DNA of 64,000 bases from Acidisoma sp965199065 (GTDB lineage: Bacteria; Pseudomonadota; Alphaproteobacteria; Acetobacterales; Acetobacteraceae), in the NCBI RefSeq assembly GCF_965199065.1, contig NZ_CBDAQN010000003.1, positions 1,116,001 to 1,180,000 on the forward strand. Direction: 5' to 3'. Made by a program: the position numbers and the translations under genes. The notes below the pieces were generated by a model, which was not told the DNA's origin, did no database searches, and saw only the letters and a program-made list of their open reading frames with translations. Shown piece after piece: positions 43,880 to 52,485 of the stretch. Numbering within the stretch: the first letter of the stretch is position 1; each line of letters opens with the position of its first letter.

Positions 43880-45619
43880 TCAGTCAGGCAGCGCCATCGC
43901 CCGCGGGCGGGACCTGGGCTGGCCACCGTGCGCGACCGCCGCTGGGCGCGCTCCGGACGACGGCGCCCGGCTTGCGCGCTCAATGCGGAATTGACCGATC
44001 AGGCCGGCCATTTCGACCGCCTCGACCTTGAGCGTGGCGGCTGCGCGGCTCGCTTCCTTGATCATTCCCGCGTTCTGCTCCAGGTCCATGCGGTTCACAG
44101 CTTTGTTGACCTCGACCAGGCCAATCGCCTGCTGCTTCGCGGCACTCGCCATCTGGGAGAGCAGGGCATCGATCCGCGCGACCTGCTCGGTCACGCCCGT
44201 CAGCGCCCCCGCGGTTTCATTGACCAGCTCGACGCCACGCTTCACCTCTTCGGAGCTGGAGGAGATGAGAGACTTGATTTCTTTGGCGGCCTCGGCCGAC
44301 CGTTGCGCGAGCGCCCTCACCTCCTGCGCCACGACGGCGAAACCACGCCCAGAGTCGCCGGCACGAGCAGCCTCGACCCCGGCGTTCAGCGCCAGCAGAT
44401 TGGTCTGGAAAGCGATTTCATCCATTACGCCGATGATCTGCGTAATCTTTTTGGAGCTCTCGTTGATCTCCGTCATCACGGTTGCAGCCAGGCTCATCAC
44501 TTGGCTCGACCGTGCGGTGCCCGAGCGGGCGCCGGAGGCCGCGAGCGCGGCATCGAACGCACCCTCCACGCCCTGCTTGACGGTCATCGTGATTTCGTCC
44601 AGCGCGGCCGCGGTCTCCTGCAGGCCCTCGGTCTGTTCCTCGATGCATCGCGCCATGTCATCTGTCGAAGCCACGATTTCGGCGACCCTGGCCTGTATCA
44701 TCTCGGAACTGGCAGCCACCCGTGCGATTGTCATCTCCAGACATGCAAGCGAGGTGTTGTAGTCCGCCCTCACCGGTTCGAAGGCGGGCTCGAACGCCTG
44801 GGACAAGCGGAACTGCAGGTTGTTCTGTGCAAGCTCGGCCATGCCGGCGGCGACCTCCGCCACGGCCTGCACGCGCCCCGTGATGTTGGTGGCAAACTTC
44901 AGGATCGACGTGACCTTGTTGTTCAGGTCGAAGATCGGGTTGTAGGAGGCCTGGATCCAAACTGCCTGACCGTTCTTGCCGAGCCGCCTGAACTCGCCGG
45001 CGATAAACTGACCCGCGTTCAGCTTGCGCCAGAACTCCTGGTATTCGGCACTTGCGGCGTATGCGGGCTCCACAAGCATGCGATGATGCTTGCCCGCAAC
45101 TTCATCGAGGCGATAACCCAGCGAGGCGAGGAGGTTTTCGTTGGCATCGATGATCTCGCCCGTGGGCTTGAACTCGATCATGCCCTGAACGCGGGAGATG
45201 GCCGCTAGTTTCGCTTCGAACGTGATGTTCCGCAGCCGTGCCGCCGTCGTGTCACTGGCGACCTTCACGATGCTGACGACTTTGCCGGCCCCGTTCAGGA
45301 TCGGATTGTAGGACGCCTGGATCCAGACCTGCCGCCCGCTTTTCGTGAGGCGCGGATACTCCTGGCGGTCGAACTCGCCGCGACCGAGCTTGGCCCAGAA
45401 CGCCTTGTAGGCTGCCGACGCCGCGTAGGCAGGATCGACGAAGATGCTGTGATGCTTGCCCAGAAGTTCGGCGGCGTCATAGCCCATCAACTGGCAGAAC
45501 TCGTGATTGGCCGCGAGTATTCTACCCTGGGGGTTGAACTCGATAATCGCGAGCGACCGATCCAGCGCATTCAGAACGCGCTTGGCCTTGGGTAGCAAAG
45601 CGCGGTGAAGGCTGAGCAT
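43880..45619 (-). CDS. Cytoplasmic methyl-accepting chemotaxis protein with two PAS domains
   Basis: This receptor is about 579 residues. It has no membrane helix. PAS domains lie at about residues 20-125 and 145-250, each with the GKHH..FV/LVEPAYAAS and VWIQASYNPI pattern. A coiled-coil signalling domain with the hairpin tip EIAFQTNLLALNAGVEAARAG follows. A cytosolic receptor would sense an internal cue such as redox or energy state. The start is ATG 45619; GTG 45628 is possible. No che genes are nearby. Confidence 0.88.
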   Translation of the reverse strand: MLSLHRALLPKAKRVLNALDRSLAIIEFNPQGRILAANHEFCQLMGYDAAELLGKHHSIFVDPAYAASAAYKAFWAKLGRGEFDRQEYPRLTKSGRQVWIQASYNPILNGAGKVVSIVKVASDTTAARLRNITFEAKLAAISRVQGMIEFKPTGEIIDANENLLASLGYRLDEVAGKHHRMLVEPAYAASAEYQEFWRKLNAGQFIAGEFRRLGKNGQAVWIQASYNPIFDLNNKVTSILKFATNITGRVQAVAEVAAGMAELAQNNLQFRLSQAFEPAFEPVRADYNTSLACLEMTIARVAASSEMIQARVAEIVASTDDMARCIEEQTEGLQETAAALDEITMTVKQGVEGAFDAALAASGARSGTARSSQVMSLAATVMTEINESSKKITQIIGVMDEIAFQTNLLALNAGVEAARAGDSGRGFAVVAQEVRALAQRSAEAAKEIKSLISSSSEEVKRGVELVNETAGALTGVTEQVARIDALLSQMASAAKQQAIGLVEVNKAVNRMDLEQNAGMIKEASRAAATLKVEAVEMAGLIGQFRIERASRAPSSGARPAAVAHGGQPRSRPRAMALPD

Positions 45620-45760
45620 GGCGACCACGTTCCTGAATAGTCGGCGGTGACCACTCGTCCGAGAGTGACCTCAAGGGGTCACGTAACCTCGTGCCTGTTA
45701 ACGCAGGATGAACGCGCAGGAATCCGGGCCGGCTAGACGAGCGCAGCCTGCGAGCACGCG

Positions 45761-46141
45761 TCACGCCGCCTGGATCATCCGGCCGAGCGGGCCGCCGCCG
45801 AAGACATGAACGTGGAAATGCGGCACTTCCTGTCCGGCATGGATGCCGTGGTTACTGAGCAGCCGATAACCCTCCTGCTCCAGGCCGAGAATGCCGGCGA
45901 CCCGGCCGACCGCGCGCCAGAACCCGGCGATCTCGCCATCGGGCGCACGTGCGGCGAAATCCACCGCCGATACATACGGACCTTTGGGGATAACCAGCAC
46001 ATGCACCGGGGCTTGTGGTGCGATGTCATGGAAAGCGAGCGCGAACTCGTCCTCGTACACGGTCCTGTTGGGGATCTCCCCGCGCAGGATCCGGGCGAAG
46101 ATGTTCTGGTCGTCATAGGGGTCGAGGCCGGTCACGGGCAT
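45761..46141 (-). CDS. HIT family (HINT-like) nucleotide hydrolase
   Basis: The 126-residue protein has the histidine triad in HFHVHVFGG and the upstream FARILRGEIPNRTVYEDEFA, typical of HinT-like purine nucleoside phosphoramidases. It sits at the end of the minus-strand chain pyrD-HAD-trehalase-EamA-HIT, 31 bases after the exporter gene. Function in this context is housekeeping and not obviously linked to the neighbours. Confidence 0.9.
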   Translation of the reverse strand: MPVTGLDPYDDQNIFARILRGEIPNRTVYEDEFALAFHDIAPQAPVHVLVIPKGPYVSAVDFAARAPDGEIAGFWRAVGRVAGILGLEQEGYRLLSNHGIHAGQEVPHFHVHVFGGGPLGRMIQAA

Positions 46142-46172
46142 GCGCGTTGTCTCCGTAAAGGGGCGAGCCGGT

Positions 46173-47042
46173 CTACGTCTTTTTCGGCGAGGCGGCCACA
46201 GTGCCGAGGCTCGCCAGCGTCACGCAGCCCATGCCGAGCAACTGGGTGAGGCTCAGCCGCTGGCCTAGAACCAGGAATCCCATGAGGGCCGCCGCCGCGG
46301 GTTCCAGGCTCATGAGGATGCCGAAGCGGCGCGGCTCCATCCGGCGCAGGCAAGCCATCTCAAGCGAATAGACGCCGACGGGCGACAGCAGGGCGATGAG
46401 GGCCATGAGCAGGACCGGCACCAGTCCGATGCTGTGCCAGTGCGGCAGGATGCCGAGCGGCAACCCGACAAGCGCGGCAACGCACAGCGAGAAGGTCAGG
46501 CCCTGCACGCCGGTGAAGACCCGGCCGACACGTCGCGTCAGCAGGATGTAGCAAGCCCAGCACACGGCGGAGCCGCCAGCGAAGCCACAACCCACTAAAT
46601 CGACCGCCCCGCCGACTCCGTGAGTGAGGAGCCAGACGCCGAGCGCCGCGAGCAGAGCCCAGACGACATCCCGCGCGCGGCGCGAGCCGGCGAGCGCCAG
46701 CGTGAGCGGCCCGAGGAACTCGATGGAGACCGCGGTCCCGACGGGAATGCGTGCAACCGCCGCGAAGAAGAAAAAGGCCATTGCGGCGGTGGTCAGGCCG
46801 AGAATGCCGGCTGCCATCAGGCGTCGGGCATCGAGTGGCAAGAGGCGTGGCCGCGCCACGACCAGGAGGAAGCCGGCAGCCCACGCCATGCGTAGCGCCG
46901 TGATGCTCATGCTGCCGTTCCGATGGATGAGCGGCACGGAGAGCGCTGCGGCAAACTGCGCCAGCAGCACGGCGGCCAGGAGCCAGAGCGTGACGGGAAG
47001 CCGTCCGGCGGCGGTTTGCCAGGCGGTCATCGCACGCTGCAT
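46173..47042 (-). CDS. EamA/RhtA-type drug/metabolite transporter
   Basis: The 289-residue inner-membrane protein has about ten hydrophobic helices in two EamA halves. It is close to the RhtA (threonine/homoserine efflux) type: VPLIHRNGSMSITALRMAWA and GTAVSIEFLGPLTLAL in the first half, LEPAAAALMGFLVLGQRLS at the end of the second. Cargo is unknown. It is 11 bases after the trehalase gene, so co-transcribed. Confidence 0.85.
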   Translation of the reverse strand: MQRAMTAWQTAAGRLPVTLWLLAAVLLAQFAAALSVPLIHRNGSMSITALRMAWAAGFLLVVARPRLLPLDARRLMAAGILGLTTAAMAFFFFAAVARIPVGTAVSIEFLGPLTLALAGSRRARDVVWALLAALGVWLLTHGVGGAVDLVGCGFAGGSAVCWACYILLTRRVGRVFTGVQGLTFSLCVAALVGLPLGILPHWHSIGLVPVLLMALIALLSPVGVYSLEMACLRRMEPRRFGILMSLEPAAAALMGFLVLGQRLSLTQLLGMGCVTLASLGTVAASPKKT

Positions 47043-47053
47043 GAAAGCCTTTA

Positions 47054-48655
47054 TCAGGGGGAGGGAGCGGTCGCTCCCTTCGTTTCAGGGTAGGCCGCAG
47101 TCATCGCCGCCTGCACCCCGTTTGTCCAGCCGAAGCCGATCTGCAGCGCATACTCACCGCCGTGGCCTGTCGCGGCGCCGCCCGGCGGCGTCTCGACGTT
47201 GTATTTTTCGACGAGAACGCCGTCGCGCGCGAAGGCCGTATCGACGCGCGCCTCCCAGCGCCCCGCGATGGTCTTCGCGAGCGTGTCGCCGTAACGGGCG
47301 AAGCCCTCCACCGCCATCCACTGCAACGGCGCCCAGCCGTTCGGCGCATCCCATTGCTGACCGGTATCGGTCTCGGTGGTGCGGATGCCGCCCGGTTCGA
47401 GCAGGTGCGCCTGCACCGCACCCGCCACCGCCTGCGCTTCGGCAACCGTGGCAACGTGGAAGAACAGCGGCACGACCATCGCCGCCGAAACCACGTGCGT
47501 CTGCTGCCGCGTTTCCCAGTTGTAGTCGGTGAAGTCGCCCGCCTTGGCATCCCACATCAGGCGCCGGATGGCGGCCTCGCGGGTCGCCGCACGCTGCGCG
47601 AACAGCTTTGCCTCCGTCGTGTTCCCGGCGAGGCGATAGGCATAGGCGAGGTCGCTCTCCATGTGGAACATCTCGCTGTTGAGGTCCACGGGGAGGATCG
47701 ACGTCGTGTCGATTGTCGTGAGGGTGTGGCCGTCCGCAAGCCAGCGCGAGCTGTAGTCCCAGCCAGATTCCGCACCGGCGCGGAGGTCGCGATAGAGCTG
47801 CGGCGCCGGGCGGTGCGCGAGCTTCGCCGTGTCCACGTCCTCAAGGTAGGACTCGTCGCGCGGCGTGTCGCGGTCGTCCCAGAAGCGGTTGAGCCACGTG
47901 CCGTCGGCGAGCCTCACCACATGGCGATGCGCCTCACCCGGCTTGAGGCTGCTCGCGCCCTGCATCCAGAAGTCGTATTCGGCGCGCATCGCCGGCAGGT
48001 AGGTCTTGTAGACGCCGGGGCCGTCCCGTTTCGCGATGAGATCGACCATGCAGGAGAAGAACGGCGGCTGCGACCGGCTGAGGTAGTAGCTGCGGTTGCC
48101 GTTCGGCATGTGGCCGTAACGGTCGATCAACGAGGCGATGTTGCGCACCATGTCGTCGGCGAGCTTGGTCTTTCCGTCCTGCTCCAACCCGAGCATCGTG
48201 AAGTAGGTGTCCCAGTAGTAGATTTCGCTGAAGCGTCCGCCCGGCACGATGTAGGGCGCGGGCAAGGGCAGCAGCGATGAGTAGGCCTCGATTTCGTCGG
48301 GCTGACGCAGCAGGACCTTCCACAGATCCTCGATGTATTCGTTCACCGTTTCGCCGGGCCGGCGGTCGTAGGAGACGGTCTTGAGCACCGGCTCCTGAAA
48401 ATGGGCGGTGACGAAGTTGCGCAGGCTGAAGCCGGGCTGCCCCTTCTGCGCCGCGTAGTCCTTCAGGATGGTGGCGGGGGGCGCGGTCGGGATCGCGTCC
48501 GCGAAGGTCTTCTGGTCAGGGAAGATCTGCGCCAGTTCGACCGCGCGATAGAGGTCGCCGAAGACGACGCTCGGCGGCTGCGGATAGGGCGCGCGTGCCA
48601 GAGCAGGGCTCGCGAAGCCCCCGAATAGTGCCGCGAGGATCAGATAGCGTCTCAT
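47054..48655 (-). CDS. treA: Periplasmic trehalase, GH37 family
   Basis: It hydrolyses trehalose to two glucoses. The 533-residue protein has a signal peptide (MRRYLILAALFGGFASPALA), placing it in the periplasm. GH37 signatures are PGGRFSEIYYWDTYFTMLGL (about residues 134-153) and QWDAPNGWAPLQWMAVEGF (about 430-448). I take the ATG at 48655, which shares its first base with the last base of the upstream TGA stop (TGATG), so translation is coupled to the HAD gene. GTG codons slightly upstream are alternatives. Confidence 0.93.
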   Translation of the reverse strand: MRRYLILAALFGGFASPALARAPYPQPPSVVFGDLYRAVELAQIFPDQKTFADAIPTAPPATILKDYAAQKGQPGFSLRNFVTAHFQEPVLKTVSYDRRPGETVNEYIEDLWKVLLRQPDEIEAYSSLLPLPAPYIVPGGRFSEIYYWDTYFTMLGLEQDGKTKLADDMVRNIASLIDRYGHMPNGNRSYYLSRSQPPFFSCMVDLIAKRDGPGVYKTYLPAMRAEYDFWMQGASSLKPGEAHRHVVRLADGTWLNRFWDDRDTPRDESYLEDVDTAKLAHRPAPQLYRDLRAGAESGWDYSSRWLADGHTLTTIDTTSILPVDLNSEMFHMESDLAYAYRLAGNTTEAKLFAQRAATREAAIRRLMWDAKAGDFTDYNWETRQQTHVVSAAMVVPLFFHVATVAEAQAVAGAVQAHLLEPGGIRTTETDTGQQWDAPNGWAPLQWMAVEGFARYGDTLAKTIAGRWEARVDTAFARDGVLVEKYNVETPPGGAATGHGGEYALQIGFGWTNGVQAAMTAAYPETKGATAPSP

Positions 48656-49506
48656 CACCACGCGAAGTTAGGGATGGTCGCGATGGGGGCAAGACCCGCC
48701 GCCGCTGCTTCTGCCTCTGCCTCTGCCGGCTTGCCGAGAAGGTCGTGGATGCCATCCAGCACCCAGCAGGCGTCGATGCCGACGCCGGAGGCGCCCGCGA
48801 TATCCGTGCGCAGCGCATCGCCCACCGCCAGCACGCGGCCGGGCGGCAGGTCCAGCATGGCGAGCGTCGGGCCATAGACGGCCGCATCCGGCTTGCCGCG
48901 CTGGCGGAACTCGCCGCCCATCTCGGCATAGGTCTGAGCCAGCGCTCCGGCACACAGGATCTGCTGGCCGTCGCGCACGATGATGATGTCGGGGTTGGCG
49001 CAGACCATCGGCAGGCGGGCGGCGAGGCAGGCCTCCAGCGCCGGGATGTGCGGACCCACCTCGCGGTCGGTGATCGCCTCGTCGGCGCCGACGTTCAGCA
49101 CGAAGTCGGCCTCGGCCGGGGTGACCGCCACTTCGATGTCCAGCCCCTCCAGCAGGGGGAGGTCGCGGCCCGGCCCCATGAAGAAGGCGCGCCGGCCAAG
49201 TCCCGCGAACCATGGATCGTCCCGGGTCAGCAGCGCCTGCCAGACACTCTCGCCGCTGGTCATGACGCCGTCGTAGAGTTCGGGCTCGATGCCGAGCCGC
49301 GTCAGCCCCGCCGCCGCCATCGCCGCCCGGCGCGGCGCGTTGGAGAGCATGACGATGCGTTTGCCACGCTCGCGCAGCCGGACGATGGTCTGCCGGGCCT
49401 TGGGGTAGAGCTTCACCCCGTCATGCACGACGCCCCAAAGATCGAGAATAAACCCGTCATAATGACCCGCGAGCGGGGCTAATCCATCCAGATGCCGCAT
49501 GGTCAC
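48655..49506 (-). CDS. HAD-superfamily hydrolase, TIGR01459 type
   Basis: The 283-residue class IIA HAD protein has the nucleophile motif in FILDLWGVVHDG, the second motif in VMLSNAPRR and the late motif in LAVGDALRTDIAGA. This alphaproteobacterial group (TIGR01459) has no proven substrate; relatives are nucleotide or sugar phosphatases. The start is GTG or ATG near 49500-49506, overlapping the pyrD stop. An overlap at the other end couples it to trehalase. Confidence 0.88.
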   Translation of the reverse strand: MTMRHLDGLAPLAGHYDGFILDLWGVVHDGVKLYPKARQTIVRLRERGKRIVMLSNAPRRAAMAAAGLTRLGIEPELYDGVMTSGESVWQALLTRDDPWFAGLGRRAFFMGPGRDLPLLEGLDIEVAVTPAEADFVLNVGADEAITDREVGPHIPALEACLAARLPMVCANPDIIIVRDGQQILCAGALAQTYAEMGGEFRQRGKPDAAVYGPTLAMLDLPPGRVLAVGDALRTDIAGASGVGIDACWVLDGIHDLLGKPAEAEAEAAAAGLAPIATIPNFAW

Positions 49507-50564
49507 ACCCCTCTCGCCATCGATACAGCCTCGGCGCCCACCAGATCGGCGAGCCGCACGACCCCCGCCGCCTTCAACGCGCCCGCGAGGTCGCGCTTGA
49601 TGCGGGCGACCACCTGCGGGCCGCCATAGGTGAAGGCGGTATAGACCTGCACGAGATCGGCACCCGCTTTTATCTTGGCCAAGGCGTCCGCGCCCGTCCC
49701 GACGCCGCCGACGCCGATCAGCACGAGCCGGCCTTTGGCCATCAGGAAGGCGCGGGCCAGCATGGCGGTCGAGAGGTCGAACAGCGGCCTGCCCGAGAGG
49801 CCGCCGGTTTCGGTGGCCGCCGCGCCGCGCAGGCCGGGCGGGCGCGAGATCGTCGTATTGGTGAGGATGAGCCCGGCGATGCCGTGGGCGACGGCGGTTT
49901 CGACCACCGCCTCCAGTCCCGCGACCGAAAGGTCCGGCGCCACCTTCACGAAGATCGGCGGCGCGTCGGGCACGGCGGCGCGCATGGCCGAGAGGATCGC
50001 CGCGAGGCGGGCTTCGCTCTGCAGATCCCGGAGGCCGGGCGTGTTCGGCGAGGAGACGTTGACCGTCACGTAATCCGCCAGCGGGGCCACGATGCGGAGC
50101 AGGTCCGGATAGTCGCGCTCAGGCTCCGCACCCTCCTTGTTGACGCCGATGTTGGCGCCGACGGGCACGTTCCGCCGCAACATTGCGAGCCTTGCCGCGA
50201 AGGCCGTGACGCCGGCGTTGTTGAAGCCCATGCGGTTGATGACGGCGCCGTCCTCGGCGAGGCGGAACAGGCGCGGGCGCGGATTGCCGGCCTGGGGGCG
50301 CGGGGTGACGGTACCGGCCTCGACGAAGCCGAAGCCCATCCGCATGAGCGCCCGCAAGGCGACCGCGTCCTTGTCGAAGCCCGCCGCCAGCCCGACGGGG
50401 TTGGTGAAGGCGAGGCCCGCCACGGTCGTCGCGAGCACGGGCGGGTCGGCCGCCGGGTTTTCCGCCGCCAGCCCGAGGCGCATGGCGATCATTGCGAGCC
50501 GGTGCGCGCGCTCTGCCTCCAGGCGGCGAAGTACGGGCATGGCGAGCGCCGTCAGCGGAGCCAT
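49503..50564 (-). CDS. pyrD: Dihydroorotate dehydrogenase (quinone), PyrD class 2
   Basis: It oxidises dihydroorotate to orotate in pyrimidine synthesis, passing electrons to quinone. The 353-residue length and N-terminal helical extension (about 45 residues) mark membrane-associated class 2. Motifs include GLAAGFDKDA, GFVEAGTVTPRPQAGNP, NRMGFNNAG, VNVSSPNTPGL (Ser base region) and LTNTTISRPPG. It is the first gene of the five-gene minus-strand chain. Confidence 0.95.
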   Translation of the reverse strand: MAPLTALAMPVLRRLEAERAHRLAMIAMRLGLAAENPAADPPVLATTVAGLAFTNPVGLAAGFDKDAVALRALMRMGFGFVEAGTVTPRPQAGNPRPRLFRLAEDGAVINRMGFNNAGVTAFAARLAMLRRNVPVGANIGVNKEGAEPERDYPDLLRIVAPLADYVTVNVSSPNTPGLRDLQSEARLAAILSAMRAAVPDAPPIFVKVAPDLSVAGLEAVVETAVAHGIAGLILTNTTISRPPGLRGAAATETGGLSGRPLFDLSTAMLARAFLMAKGRLVLIGVGGVGTGADALAKIKAGADLVQVYTAFTYGGPQVVARIKRDLAGALKAAGVVRLADLVGAEAVSMARGV

Positions 50565-50591
50565 CAGCAGGGACTATTCATAAAGATATGC

Positions 50592-51230
50592 TTATGTCTG
50601 GCGTGCGGCGGCGATGGCCGCGTTCATCGCTCGCACGCCCTCGGCGGGGCCTTGCGGGTGGTTCCAGACGGCGCTGACGACCGCCAGGAAATCCGCCCCC
50701 GCCTGCACCAGCGGCGCACAGTTCATGGCCGTGATGCCGCCGATCGCAACCGCCGGCAGTTCCATGATCTCGGACCACCAGCCGAGAAGTTCGGGCTCCG
50801 CCTCGACCGGAGCATCCGCTTTCGTGCCCGTGGGGAAGAAGGCGCCGAAAGCGACATAATCGGCGCCATCCTCGCCGGCGTTCATCGCGAGTTCGCGGCT
50901 GCCATGGCAGGAGACGCCGAGCGTCAGATCCGGACCCAGGATGCGCCGCGCCTCGCGCGCCGGCATATCCTCCTGTCCGACATGGGCGCCGTCGCAACCC
51001 AAGGCACGAGCGAGATCGGGCCGGTCGTTCAGCAGGAAGGCCACGTCGCGGGACTGCGCCACCGGCCGCAACACCTCGATGGCGCGTCTTAGCGCATCCT
51101 CGTCGGCATCCTTGAGGCGCAGCTGCACGGCCCCGACATCGCCCGCATCGAGGGCGGCGGCCAGCTGGTCCCGAAAGACCGTGGGGTCGAGCCGCGGCGG
51201 CGTGACGAGGTAGAGGCGACAGGGGTCCAT
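50592..51230 (-). CDS. thiE: Thiamine-phosphate synthase ThiE
   Basis: The 212-residue TIM barrel couples the pyrimidine and thiazole parts of thiamine. Segments are RLYLVTPPRLDP, VQLRLKDADED, LLNDRPDLARALGCDGAHVGQ, GVSCHGSREL, YVAFGAFFPTGTK and VAIGGITAMN, all in ThiE order. No TPP riboswitch or other thi gene is adjacent. The upstream gene ends 12 bases before its ATG, so both are likely on one transcript. Confidence 0.9.
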   Translation of the reverse strand: MDPCRLYLVTPPRLDPTVFRDQLAAALDAGDVGAVQLRLKDADEDALRRAIEVLRPVAQSRDVAFLLNDRPDLARALGCDGAHVGQEDMPAREARRILGPDLTLGVSCHGSRELAMNAGEDGADYVAFGAFFPTGTKADAPVEAEPELLGWWSEIMELPAVAIGGITAMNCAPLVQAGADFLAVVSAVWNHPQGPAEGVRAMNAAIAAARQT

Positions 51231-51242
51231 CGCCGGCGAGCA

Positions 51243-51662
51243 CTAGCGAAAGCCGCATTCATTGTCACCTTGGGCCGCCAGCCAATCCGGCAGCCGCCGC
51301 CGGGCGTCAGGGCGCGCGAGGTCGAGCGCCTCGGGCATGTCGGGCCGCAGCACGGCGCCCAGCGCCTCGGCCATCAAACGGACGCGCTCGTAGATGGCGG
51401 GGGATACGCCGCGCAGCACGAGGTGGCGCTGGCCGGCACGCAGCGCCTCGGCAGCGCGGCCCGGCGCATCGCCACAATCGAGAATGTCCTCAAAAGGCCG
51501 CGCAGGATGCTCCGCCCGGGCGGCGGACATCATCGCGGTCCACCAGCCGGCTCCGGCATAGAGGGCGGCTCCAGGCGCCGAAACCAGCGTCACCGGCAGC
51601 CCTGGCGCAAGAGCACGACGGGCGTCGGCGATGCTGTGGATAACGACGGCGGGCGGGATCAT
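51243..51662 (-). CDS. Conserved small cytoplasmic protein, unknown function
   Basis: The 139-residue protein begins MIPPAVVIHSIADARRALAP and contains the hydrophobic VTLVSAPGAALYAGAGWW and the segment DILDCGDAPGRAAEALRAGQ. It looks like a small alpha/beta fold. It recurs in my memory as a hypothetical protein beside thiE in alphaproteobacteria, without known activity. It is divergent from the DUF4164-like gene across 77 bases. Confidence 0.65.
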   Translation of the reverse strand: MIPPAVVIHSIADARRALAPGLPVTLVSAPGAALYAGAGWWTAMMSAARAEHPARPFEDILDCGDAPGRAAEALRAGQRHLVLRGVSPAIYERVRLMAEALGAVLRPDMPEALDLARPDARRRLPDWLAAQGDNECGFR

Positions 51663-51739
51663 CGCGAAATCCTTGACGTTGCACCGCCGACCTGTGCTGA
51701 TGATTTACATAAGGTTAAGACACAGTACACTAGAGGCTC

Positions 51740-51970
51740 ATGGCGGAACACGAGGACACCAGCGCGGCTCTGCGCCGTCTGGAGGCGGCTCTGAACAGGA
51801 TTGCCGCTCAGATCGCAAGACCTCGCCCGAGCTTCTCTCTCCAGAACCCGGCCACGGACGATCCTGCCCGAGAAGGCGAAGGCGAACCCGCTCATCACGA
51901 AATCGTGACAAAACTCGATGATCTCATCGGTGGGTTGCGCAATGCTCTTGGGATAGAGCGGCAGCCGTGA
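51740..51970 (+). CDS. Small coiled-coil protein, DUF4164-like
   Basis: The 76-residue charged protein starts with a heptad-like helix (TSAALRRLEAALNRIAAQIA), then a polar linker and a second helix (IVTKLDDLIGGLRNAL). Position just upstream of zapA is the usual place for DUF4164-type proteins in Hyphomicrobiales, suggesting a link to cell division. That link is inferred from neighbourhood only. Confidence 0.6.
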   Translation: MAEHEDTSAALRRLEAALNRIAAQIARPRPSFSLQNPATDDPAREGEGEPAHHEIVTKLDDLIGGLRNALGIERQP

Positions 51971-52033
51971 GGCTGGCCTGGACGGCAGCGCCGGCGGTAG
52001 AGCACTCCCACCCCATCAGCAGCCCGAAAGGAG

Positions 52034-52351
52034 ATGGCCGTGGCACAGGTCACGTTGAGGATTAACGGCTACTCCTACCTTGTCGGCTGTGAGGATGGGC
52101 AGGAACCCCATCTGAAAGCGATGGGCGAGGCGGTGCAGAGCCGTATCGACAGCATCAAGACGCTCGGCCAGACCGGCGAGGCGCGCCTGCTCATGCTGGC
52201 GGCCCTGCTTCTTGCTGACGAGCTGCATGACAAGGAAGCCGCGCTGCATGCCGGGCGGCAGACGGCGGCGCCCGACCCCGCTTTCGACGCAGCGGTGAGG
52301 CGCCTCGCTGTCAAGGCGGAAGAGATTGCGGAAGCCCTCGAACGCGCGTAG
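52034..52351 (+). CDS. zapA: Cell division protein ZapA
   Basis: The 105-residue protein bundles FtsZ filaments at midcell. It has an N-terminal strand/helix head (VTLRINGYSYLVGCEDGQE, then AMGEAVQSRIDSIKT) and a C-terminal coiled coil (LMLAALLLADELHDKEAAL). GAAAGGAG precedes the ATG. A 6S RNA gene follows directly, the conserved order in Proteobacteria. Confidence 0.92.
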   Translation: MAVAQVTLRINGYSYLVGCEDGQEPHLKAMGEAVQSRIDSIKTLGQTGEARLLMLAALLLADELHDKEAALHAGRQTAAPDPAFDAAVRRLAVKAEEIAEALERA

Positions 52352-52480
52352 ACGTTGCTGTGGAGCTGCCCGGTTCGACAGGCAAAACATCCCCAGGGCC
52401 AATAATGTTCTCCCTAGGGAACTGGCTCTGCTTTGATCTTGGTCAATGTATCTGGTGCCCACCTGCACAAGCAGGCCTTG
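52352..52480 (+). ncRNA. ssrS: 6S RNA (SsrS), regulator of RNA polymerase
   Basis: It lies between zapA and the 5-FCL gene, the classic 6S RNA position. A closing stem pairs GTGG (52360-52363) with CCAC (52459-52462). A central arm pairs AGGGCC with GGCTCT around an apical hairpin GTTCTC/GGGAAC. The flanking unpaired CAAAACAT and CTTTGATC regions make the large open bubble that mimics promoter DNA. Ends are approximate. Confidence 0.85.
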
Positions 52481-52485
52481 GGAGG

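Noticed and set aside
51231..51739. TPP riboswitch for thiE
   Set aside because: No CTGAGA-type core upstream of thiE or of its upstream partner gene.
52360..52485. N-terminal extension of the 5-FCL reading frame
   Set aside because: This part is the 6S RNA and does not resemble cyclo-ligases.
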